Shown: piece by piece, positions 8,308 to 14,029 of the stretch
Position numbering within the stretch: the stretch's first letter is position 1
How the letters are laid out: each line of letters begins with the position of its first letter
The notes under the pieces: generated by a model
The model's database searches: none
What the model was told of the DNA's origin: nothing
The model's input: only the letters and a program-made list of their open reading frames with translations
Assembly (NCBI GenBank): GCA_003152255.1
Contig: PLZT01000643.1
Location: 1 to 15,141, forward strand
DNA: 15,141 nucleotides
Origin: Methylocystaceae bacterium
GTDB taxonomy: Bacteria; Pseudomonadota; Alphaproteobacteria; Rhizobiales; Beijerinckiaceae
Direction of reading: 5' to 3'
Program-made: the position numbers and the translations under genes

Positions 8308-9171
8308 ATGTACCTAGAACGACTCTTGTTTCTGATCACAGGCGTCTTCGTTTTTCTCTGTCTGGGTTTCGCGCTCGTAATAATGGCGTCAAATCCGGCC
8401 AAGCGACCGAGTGACCAGATCGCCCCGCCCCCGGCCGGGGTCGCCGACGCGCAGAGACCCGCCGCCGAGCAATCCGTCGTGGCCGAGCCGGCGCCGATCG
8501 ACAAAGACGCCGCCAGACAGAGACTGGACCGACTGATCGTCGGCGCGCCCGATTACGACCGCTTCTTCAAGCGGCTGCGGGAGGCTTTTCCCGTCGAATA
8601 CACCGCGGCTCTGGACATGTTCGCGGCGCGTCTCGTCGAAAGCAAACATGAAGAGAGCGTCGACTTTTATGTTTCGGAGGCGGTTCGCCTTTTGCGTCAG
8701 TCGCGCGGAGTGCTTGCCGCCAAGGCGGAACCCGAGCCCTTGACCAAAGTCTTCGATATTCAGCTCAGGGTCTTGCGGGCAATTGGCGAGGAAGACCCGC
8801 ATTTGTGCGTGGCCTTTCTCTATGGCGCCACGGATCAGGATTTTGCGCGCTTCGCCACGACTCGGCGCCCCCTCGTGGCCGATATGGCGCTGACCGGCCT
8901 TGAGGCGATCGCGAGCGGTCAGGCGAAGAAAATCGATCGCGCGCCGCCAACTGAAAATGATTTCAAGATGTTGGAGACGGCGCTGCTCGCCAAGGGGCTG
9001 GGCAAGCTTGAAATCGACGCGCTGCTCGACGGCAAGATGCCGGACCCGCCGCTCGAAGATGCGCGGATGTGCGCCGCCGGGCAAACCTATCTGGAGACAC
9101 TGCATACGCTCCCCGAGGCGGCGCGGCTGCGCATCTACGGCTTGGCGATGGAGCTGATGGCCCGCTCCTGA
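8308..9171 (+). CDS. Hypothetical membrane-anchored protein
   Basis: I do not recognise a family for this protein of 287 residues. A single hydrophobic segment at about residues 5-27 (LLFLITGVFVFLCLGFALVI) is followed by a Pro/Ala-rich linker (about 30-65). A mostly helical, charged domain runs from about 68 to 287. There is no lipobox and no clear cleavage site, so it is probably an anchored protein; there are no basic residues beyond the segment strong enough to settle topology. The C-terminal domain has two cysteines (in DPHLCVAF and ARMCAAG) and no enzyme motif that I can see. The ATG at 8308 is the first that leaves the membrane segment at the N-terminus. It follows sufE by 109 bases on the same strand, and its last 37 bases overlap the end of the convergent yidD. 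Base composition and codon use match the neighbours, so it is probably a real, vertically inherited gene. Confidence 0.8.
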   Translation: MYLERLLFLITGVFVFLCLGFALVIMASNPAKRPSDQIAPPPAGVADAQRPAAEQSVVAEPAPIDKDAARQRLDRLIVGAPDYDRFFKRLREAFPVEYTAALDMFAARLVESKHEESVDFYVSEAVRLLRQSRGVLAAKAEPEPLTKVFDIQLRVLRAIGEEDPHLCVAFLYGATDQDFARFATTRRPLVADMALTGLEAIASGQAKKIDRAPPTENDFKMLETALLAKGLGKLEIDALLDGKMPDPPLEDARMCAAGQTYLETLHTLPEAARLRIYGLAMELMARS

Positions 9172-9482
9172 GGCGCGTCCATGGCTTCGCAGACCAGCGG
9201 TCCTCGCCATTTGCCGTAGCGCCAGGGTGTTAAGGCGCTGCCCCCGGCGGGCGGAATGAGTGGCGGCGGATCAAAGCCGTCCGTGCCGCCCGGCCGGCAA
9301 CGGCAAATTCGCGCGAGGCTCATCCAACCGCCCGCCCACAGGCCGTGGCGCGCGATCGCCTCATCCGCGAACTCCGAGCAAGTAGGTGCGTGCCGACACC
9401 AGCGTCCGGCGAAGGCGGAGAGAGAGACGCGGTAGACGAAGATCAGCGTGCGCGCGGCCAACCCCGGTAATTTCGAAATCAC
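9135..9482 (-). CDS. yidD: Membrane protein insertion efficiency factor YidD
   Basis: A small basic protein of 115 residues of the YidD family, an accessory factor of the YidC insertion pathway at the inner face of the cytoplasmic membrane. The family core is intact: YRVSLSAFAGRWCRHAPTCSEFADEAIARHG, then GGWMSLARICRCRPGGTDGFDPPP. Conserved cysteines are residues 29, 35 and, in the RCRPG motif, 62. The C-terminal WRYGKWRG is like that of other alphaproteobacterial versions. The start is a GTG at 9482 with GAGGT about 10 bases upstream; no ATG lies in a suitable position, and the frame further upstream lacks family sequence. The gene is not next to rpmH, rnpA or yidC, its common neighbours. Its end overlaps the convergent hypothetical gene by 37 bases. 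Confidence 0.9.
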   Translation of the reverse strand: MISKLPGLAARTLIFVYRVSLSAFAGRWCRHAPTCSEFADEAIARHGLWAGGWMSLARICRCRPGGTDGFDPPPLIPPAGGSALTPWRYGKWRGPLVCEAMDAPQERAISSIAKP

Positions 9483-9591
9483 TCGTAGCTCTACCTCGAC
9501 CGAGCTGGACGGTTCGGGCGAACCGTCCGACAAAATCCTACCTTTGAATCGAAGCAAATCAAAGAAGGGATATTCTCGGCGTGATCGCGGC

Positions 9592-9622
9592 AAAAAAAGA
9601 GCCCGGCCGGGCGGCCGGACTC
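9592..9622 (-). terminator. Intrinsic terminator of the double-barrel gene
   Basis: Read on the - strand, arms at 9613-9622 and 9599-9608 pair over 10 positions with one mismatch around a 4-base loop. The stem is almost all G and C, and it is followed by seven T (9598 to 9592). It lies 50 bases after the outer-membrane gene stop and is a convincing rho-independent terminator. Confidence 0.85.
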
Positions 9623-9640
9623 GCATCAAAAGAGGGCCAA

Positions 9641-9661
9641 GGGGCGTCCAATAGACGCCCC
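9641..9661 (-). repeat. Perfect hairpin just after the barrel gene stop
   Basis: GGGGCGTC and GACGCCCC pair perfectly over 8 bases around a 5-base loop. The hairpin starts 10 bases after the stop codon and precedes the true terminator. It has no T tract of its own and may act as a 3' end stabiliser or first part of a tandem terminator. Confidence 0.7.
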
Positions 9662-9671
9662 CGCTCCTCGA

Positions 9672-11666
9672 TCAGTATTTCGCGACGATCGGCGCCGGCC
9701 CGGCCCCGTTGAAGTGGTAGTTCACGCCGAGGCGGACGACATTGCCGTTGAAGGGCGCCGAGTAGCCCGCGGTCGAGAACTGGCTGCCGGTCTTGGCGCT
9801 GCTCGTATAGTACACCGGGCCGAAGTTCGCCGTATTGGCCGTGCCGAGGTCGTAATAGAGATATTCGGCCTTGACGCTCCACCTCGGGAGGAACATCCAC
9901 TCGACGCCGGCGCCGGCCGTCCATCCCGTACGCAAGTCGGTGGCGCCGAGCCAGCTGCCGCCCTGGTAGAGGACCGGCGAGAGCAGCGGGCTGAAATAAG
10001 TCGCGTTGAGATCGGCTTCGCCATAGGCGAGACCGCCCGTCGCATAGAGCAGCATCGTCGGCGTCGCGAGATAACCCACCCGGCCGCGCACCGTGCCGAG
10101 ACTATGCATGTTGCGCCCCGCCTGAAGATACGTGGCCGGAGACCCCTGCCACGAACCCACGCTGCTATTGCCGACGCCGACCCCTTGAAGATCCGCCTCG
10201 AGACCAGCGACCACCTTTTCCTGGACCTGGTAATTATAGCCAACCTGAGCGCCCGCGAGAATGCCCTCGCTGTTCAGGCCGAGGCTGGACGGCAGTCCGC
10301 CCTTGGTCCAAAGCGAGGCGAATCCGCCTTGGCCCTGGTAAGTAAAGTTGGTGTTGGTGTCGGCCGCCCAAGTATAGCCGCCGTTCACGCCGACGTAGAA
10401 GCCGCCCCAAAGCGAGGTCGGAGCGGTGGAGGCGACCGGCGGACCCTTGAATATTGGCGATCCGGCGTGCGCCGTCGGCGCGCCCGGCTCGCCGATTTTC
10501 CAACGCAGCGCCATGCCCGCCTGCCAGTTCTTGGCGATCTGCGGGCCGTCGAGATTTTGATAGACGGGAACGCCCGCCTCGACGCCAATCGAAAAGTCCG
10601 GGAATCCGAACAGCTTCCCGTCGATGTCGGCGCCGGCGTTCATCTCGATTCTCTTGCCGCCGTAAAAGTTCGGATTGGCGCTCGGCAGCTTGCCGATCAG
10701 CCACCAATCCGCCCCGACGATATGGTCCTGAATGTTGAAGTTGGCGCGAATCGTCGTCGTGAAGCCGGGGAACCAAGTATAACCGCCCCAGGCGTTCGCC
10801 TCCTGATAATTGCCCCACATATACCCTTCCGGATTGACGCCGAGAGGGAGACGGGCGCGATAGGAAAGACCCCAGGACCACGGCCCCTTCACGCCCCCAT
10901 AGAGGATGCCGGGCAGCACGTCGAAGGTGCCGGTTCCCGGTTGCATGCCATAGAAGGCCTGGTTGATCGCGTAACTTCCGGTCGTTTGCAGCACGACCCC
11001 GCCGTTATTGTGATTGTTGCCGGTCGGAAACGACATTCCCAGATTGATCTTGATGCGATTCATCCCGTCGTCGTACGGGCGCCAAATGATCGCCGCCTGC
11101 GAATCCTGAATGTCGTCGACCCCCGGGTAGCTCGTCCCACGCTCTACGAGGCTCGAGAAGGGGTAGTTTGTGAAGCTCCCGGCGCCATTGAAAGTCACGA
11201 GGTCGGAGTGCCTCTCGACCACGCCCGTCGTGACGACGATCGACCAGTCCCTGGCGAAGCCATAGGCGAGGGTCACCGTCTGGTTTTCCTGGAAATTGTT
11301 TGTCGGAACGACGCGCAGCGTCGACGCTTGGGGAGCCCAGTACCATCCATAATTCGTCACGACTTGTTGCGACGTAACCCCGTGCGTGCCAACCATCATA
11401 TGAGAAAAATTGGCGAACGTCGGGATGACCGAGAACGTCAAATGTCCGGGGTCCGGCATGTTGTCGCCGAATACGGAGAGCGGGGGAGGCGGCGGTTTCG
11501 CAGCATCCAAGGGCGCGGACACGAACGCCGGCGGAGGGGACGGGAAGGAGAGGTCTCCCGCGAAAGCCGGGCCGGCGATTATCGAAAGAACCAAGGATGA
11601 GGCAGCCGATCCCATCAGCGCTCTTTTCAGCAGCCTAATCGTCGGCCGCGTCACAGCATTGTTCAT
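9672..11666 (-). CDS. Outer-membrane protein with two tandem beta-barrels
   Basis: An exported protein of 664 residues. The signal peptide is about residues 1-36 (AGPAFA), followed by a Pro-rich stretch to about 65. Residues about 66-392 show alternating aromatic strands with the style of the 'transporter'/phenol MetA-pathway outer-membrane family (for example DVLPGILYGGVKGPWSWGLSYRARLPLG). A Pro/Ala/Gly linker (about 393-418) leads to a second domain, 419-664. This begins WGGFYVGVNGGYTW and has GTVRGRVGYLATPTMLLYATGGLAYG and a barrel end VVRLGVNYHFN, the pattern of the Omp25/Omp31/RopB-like porin family of Rhizobiales. Each half would normally be a separate protein with its own signal peptide; here they share one. 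The reading frame is intact through the junction. The start at 11666 has GGAGGT 6 bases upstream. Role and substrate are unknown. Confidence 0.87.
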   Translation of the reverse strand: MNNAVTRPTIRLLKRALMGSAASSLVLSIIAGPAFAGDLSFPSPPPAFVSAPLDAAKPPPPPLSVFGDNMPDPGHLTFSVIPTFANFSHMMVGTHGVTSQQVVTNYGWYWAPQASTLRVVPTNNFQENQTVTLAYGFARDWSIVVTTGVVERHSDLVTFNGAGSFTNYPFSSLVERGTSYPGVDDIQDSQAAIIWRPYDDGMNRIKINLGMSFPTGNNHNNGGVVLQTTGSYAINQAFYGMQPGTGTFDVLPGILYGGVKGPWSWGLSYRARLPLGVNPEGYMWGNYQEANAWGGYTWFPGFTTTIRANFNIQDHIVGADWWLIGKLPSANPNFYGGKRIEMNAGADIDGKLFGFPDFSIGVEAGVPVYQNLDGPQIAKNWQAGMALRWKIGEPGAPTAHAGSPIFKGPPVASTAPTSLWGGFYVGVNGGYTWAADTNTNFTYQGQGGFASLWTKGGLPSSLGLNSEGILAGAQVGYNYQVQEKVVAGLEADLQGVGVGNSSVGSWQGSPATYLQAGRNMHSLGTVRGRVGYLATPTMLLYATGGLAYGEADLNATYFSPLLSPVLYQGGSWLGATDLRTGWTAGAGVEWMFLPRWSVKAEYLYYDLGTANTANFGPVYYTSSAKTGSQFSTAGYSAPFNGNVVRLGVNYHFNGAGPAPIVAKY

Positions 11667-11672
11667 AAACCT

Positions 11673-11678
11673 ACCTCC
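11673..11678 (-). promoter_or_regulatory. Strong ribosome binding site of the barrel gene
   Basis: GGAGGT on the - strand sits 6 bases before the ATG at 11666. It rules out the slightly longer frame that begins at 11708, which would also run through the operator-like repeats. Confidence 0.8.
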
Positions 11679-11706
11679 AGCCGAACGAATCAAGACGTCC
11701 ATCGCC

Positions 11707-11737
11707 ATATAAGCAGATGCTTATCGCTGTATAAGCA
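11707..11737 (-). promoter_or_regulatory. Operator-like cluster of ATAAGCA half-sites
   Basis: Three copies of a 7-base half-site lie in 31 bases, 41 to 71 bases before the barrel gene start. ATAAGCA (11709-11715) and TGCTTAT (11718-11724) form a perfect 16-base palindrome with a 2-base centre. A third copy, ATAAGCA at 11731-11737, makes a second inverted pair with the middle site: on the - strand TGCTTATACAGCGATAAGCA, arms 7, spacer 6. This layout fits binding of one or two dimers of a repressor or activator. No regulator gene is in the window. Confidence 0.55.
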
Positions 11738-11843
11738 ATGCGCATACCGCCCGGAAGAAGGAACCCGTCGGAAACAGCTTCCGCGAGAGAGAATCGTTCT
11801 TGCTGTGACAAAATTGCAACTAACGCACAAAGAGCGGGCGACC

Positions 11844-11852
11844 TGCTTATAT
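11844..11852 (+). promoter_or_regulatory. Distant fourth half-site TGCTTATAT
   Basis: This 9-base sequence is the exact reverse complement of ATATAAGCA at 11707-11715, 128 bases away, in the same intergenic gap. It lies 20 bases beyond the stop of the peptidase-like gene. It may be an auxiliary operator, but one isolated copy is weak evidence. Confidence 0.35.
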
Positions 11853-11871
11853 GCCGTTCAATAAATCGTCT

Positions 11872-12957
11872 TCACCTCAAATAGGTCACGCTGTAGAGTG
11901 TTTTGTTGAGTTCCCGCTCGTTAAGCCAGATGCGCCCCGCGGAACATCTGCGCTCGATGTTTGGAAGCAGGCTCGTGCAAAATTCGCCGGTATTGTCTTG
12001 CACGAGATAATGGCAGACTCCGTCGATTTTCTTGCGGGCGAGCACCATGCTCGAATGATCGGCGAATTCGTCCGGGTCGTCCGGCGCCCGCGCCTCGAGA
12101 AGATAGAATGAATAACCAATCGTCGGATTGCGTCGATGGTCGAGGGCATAGTCGATCATCGCGAACATATGCGCCCTTTCCTGACGAGAAATGTCTTTCC
12201 CGGCGCGTTTGCGTTCCACCACTTCGCGCTGATCCACCGCGGCCCTGTAGGATATCGGCAGAAGCGGCGCCGGACTTTGAATCCGATGGCATCGCCCCTC
12301 GACATATCGCACCCACGAATCGTTAAACACATCGGCGATGGGATCGTTCAACTTCGGGACCGTCGCGCCGACGGAGCGCAGGCAAATCCCGGGATTGGGC
12401 GTCGCGCGGGCCTTGCGGCGCAGGATTTCGAGCAGCGCCGTATAGAGATAATAACCATCGTTCGACGGCAAATCCTGCTCGAGGCAGACCCCCTTGATGT
12501 TGAGCAGCAGCGCCGCGACATCCTCTTCTCCACCTTCGAGCTTGTCGAAATAGGGCCGCCGTAAAGTATTCTTTTCTTCTGAAACGTCGACGCGACTGCG
12601 CTGCGCGACGATTTCATCCATTAGCCCTGGTTTTTCTGCGACGAATTCGCGAACGCGCCTGTCGCTCGCCGTGTAAAGGCCTGAAGGGTCCGTGAAGTAG
12701 AAGGTGGTCGCCACATCGAGAGCCGAAACAGCTAAACCGATCCTTTGGGAGATCATGTCCGCCGCCGCATAAGCGTAGCATATCGCCGAATCGCCTTGCG
12801 AATTCGGCATGCGCCTAAACAGCGGCGCGGGGACCGTCGCGCATTCCAAATTGCGGAGGTAAGTGGGATTCGGCGGGAGAATATAAAGATCGGCCTGAGC
12901 GCGCGCCGGCGGGATCGCGAGCCCGGCGAACAAACACACAAACAGCAAAAGGCGCAT
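11872..12957 (-). CDS. Exported protein with papain-like cysteine peptidase motifs
   Basis: I do not recognise a named family, but the key residues of a papain-like (clan CA) fold appear in order. SQGDSAICYAYA gives Gln54 and Cys60, six apart exactly as Gln19 and Cys25 of papain, and followed by an aromatic and Ala as in papain's CWAF. DHSSMVLA gives His301. CHYLVQDNTGE gives Asn322, matching the strand and Asn that follow the His in papain (YILIKNSWG). A signal peptide covers about residues 1-20 (cleavage near ARA or AQA). Eight cysteines in the mature part, including Cys60, suggest disulfide bonds and a periplasmic or outer location. There is no obvious propeptide: Cys60 is only about 40 residues after the signal. 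Length is 361 residues from the ATG at 12957; a TTG directly before it (12960) is better spaced from AGGA. The gene precedes the double-barrel gene on the same strand, with a 205-base gap. Enzyme activity is an inference from motifs. Confidence 0.75.
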   Translation of the reverse strand: MRLLLFVCLFAGLAIPPARAQADLYILPPNPTYLRNLECATVPAPLFRRMPNSQGDSAICYAYAAADMISQRIGLAVSALDVATTFYFTDPSGLYTASDRRVREFVAEKPGLMDEIVAQRSRVDVSEEKNTLRRPYFDKLEGGEEDVAALLLNIKGVCLEQDLPSNDGYYLYTALLEILRRKARATPNPGICLRSVGATVPKLNDPIADVFNDSWVRYVEGRCHRIQSPAPLLPISYRAAVDQREVVERKRAGKDISRQERAHMFAMIDYALDHRRNPTIGYSFYLLEARAPDDPDEFADHSSMVLARKKIDGVCHYLVQDNTGEFCTSLLPNIERRCSAGRIWLNERELNKTLYSVTYLR

Positions 12958-13077
12958 CAAGGATTTTCCTATATCTCAGATTTATATGGATTATTCGTCA
13001 CCGCTCAACCTTGAGCTTGCACCCATTCGCCCAGTTCGCGCAAGGCGCTCGTCCGAGTGGCGCGCCAAAGCGGGCAC

Positions 13078-13106
13078 TTGACGAAACGCCTCGCGCGCAC
13101 GTAAAC
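13078..13106 (+). promoter_or_regulatory. Possible promoter of tRNA-Val
   Basis: TTGACG (13078-13083) matches a -35 box at five of six positions. GTAAAC (13101-13106), 17 bases later, is only a weak -10. The spacing would start transcription about 20 to 25 bases before the mature tRNA. Confidence 0.35.
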
Positions 13107-13136
13107 GGTTCTGTCGGATCGCGCCCAAGCGCGCCG

Positions 13137-13211
13137 GGGCGGCTAGCTCAGCGGGAGAGCACTCCCTTCACACGGGAGGGGTCACAGGTTCAATCCCTGT
13201 GCCGCCCACCA
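13137..13211 (+). tRNA. tRNA-Val (anticodon CAC)
   Basis: The full cloverleaf can be drawn. The acceptor stem GGGCGGC pairs with GCCGCCC. The D stem is GCTC/GAGC. The anticodon stem CTCCC/GGGAG encloses the loop TTCACAC, with anticodon CAC at 13169-13171, which reads the valine codon GTG. The T stem ACAGG/CCTGT encloses TTCAATC. The CCA end is encoded (13209-13211) after discriminator A. It is 75 bases with a short variable loop. Confidence 0.97.
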
Positions 13212-13406
13212 TTTAAAATTCGCGCCATGAAGTAAAGGCGAGTGGCGCGGCGGTTGCGCCTCACAAGCGGCCCACGCAAAAATAACCTCGGCGCGGACAA
13301 TCAAAATGCGAGCGTGGTTGACGCTTTCTTAACATCTGGAGGCCGAACATTCGCCCAGATGCGGGACAAGACTTTGCCCCGTCTTCATTGAACGGGAGCT
13401 CGCGCC

Positions 13407-13910
13407 ATGAAACACTCGCATCACCTTTCCGCTCTTGCTTCACTCGCCCTGCTCTTTGGCGCTCTTTGTTTCGGAGGCCCGGCTCGCGCGTTGGAAGCCA
13501 ACGATCCGCATGGGCTTTGGCTGCGCCCGGAAGGCGGCGTGCGCTTCAGTTTTTACGATTGCGGCGACTCGTTGTGCGCGAAGGTGGTCGGCGCGCAAAG
13601 AGCCGAGGATCAGGCTGGCGTCGGAACGGTGATCTTGCGAGACGCCAAGAAGACCGGCGCTAACGAGTGGCGGGGAAAGCTCTACAACTCCGAGGACGGC
13701 AAGGTTTACGACGGCTACATCACCGTCAAGGCCAATGGCGAGTTGAGCGTGAAGGGCTGTATCCTGGGCGTGCTGTGTGGTGGCGAGACATGGAAGCGGA
13801 TCGCGCCCTCGGCCGCCGCCGCCGTCTCGACCAAGCCGCGCTCCCAGGATGCGAATACGCAGGCTCGGGCTAGCCGGCCGGACCATGCGCTGGCGGCGAC
13901 GGAACAATAA
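13407..13910 (+). CDS. Exported DUF2147 protein
   Basis: A protein of 167 residues with a signal peptide (about 1-29, ending PARALE) and one DUF2147 domain, about residues 32-132. Landmarks are GLWLRPEGGVRFSFYDCGDSLCAKVVG, NEWRGKLYNSEDGKVYDGYI and GCILGVLCGGETWKR. Two cysteine pairs, 52/57 and 118/124, are typical of the family and likely form disulfides in the periplasm. The last 35 residues are a low-complexity Ala/Ser/Thr tail. The ATG at 13407 has GGAG 8 bases upstream. A 7-base inverted repeat, CATCTGG/CCAGATG (13333-13339 and 13355-13361), lies in its upstream region and could be an operator. The molecular function of DUF2147 is not known. Nothing in the neighbours gives a role. Confidence 0.9.
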   Translation: MKHSHHLSALASLALLFGALCFGGPARALEANDPHGLWLRPEGGVRFSFYDCGDSLCAKVVGAQRAEDQAGVGTVILRDAKKTGANEWRGKLYNSEDGKVYDGYITVKANGELSVKGCILGVLCGGETWKRIAPSAAAAVSTKPRSQDANTQARASRPDHALAATEQ

Positions 13911-13950
13911 TAATTAGCGCCGTGAACAGCGCTTTGCGTTCCTAAATAAG

Positions 13951-14017
13951 CCGCGCCGCGTTTATTCTCGAAGCGCCGAATCAATCGGCGATATTTTCCG
14001 GGAAAGACGCGGCGCGG
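13951..14017 (+). repeat. Nested inverted repeat in the leader of the Kef-type antiporter
   Basis: CCGCGCCGCGT at 13951-13961 and ACGCGGCGCGG at 14007-14017 are perfect 11-base complements. Inside them CGCCGA (13974-13979) and TCGGCG (13985-13990) pair around the loop ATCAA. The outer arm ends 12 bases before the ATG at 14030 and touches the only purine-rich ribosome-site candidate (GGAA, 14016-14019). As RNA this could form a long stem that hides the start region. There is no T tract, so a simple terminator for the gene before it is less likely. Confidence 0.6.
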
Positions 14018-14029
14018 AACGATTTAGGC

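Noticed and set aside
9714..11600. A very long open frame on the + strand opposite the double-barrel gene
   Set aside because: It is exactly antisense to a gene with a signal peptide, domain motifs, ribosome site and terminator. Its product is rich in Arg, Asp and Ala with no motif. GC-rich genes commonly leave such open antisense frames.
11667..13136. tRNA-Val as an attachment site for a mobile element carrying the peptidase and barrel genes
   Set aside because: There is no integrase, no direct repeat of the tRNA 3' end in the window, and the block lies on the 5' side of the tRNA, which is not the usual integration side.
13011..13235. A short + strand open frame across the tRNA-Val
   Set aside because: It contains the entire tRNA gene and has no ribosome site or homology, so it is not a protein gene.
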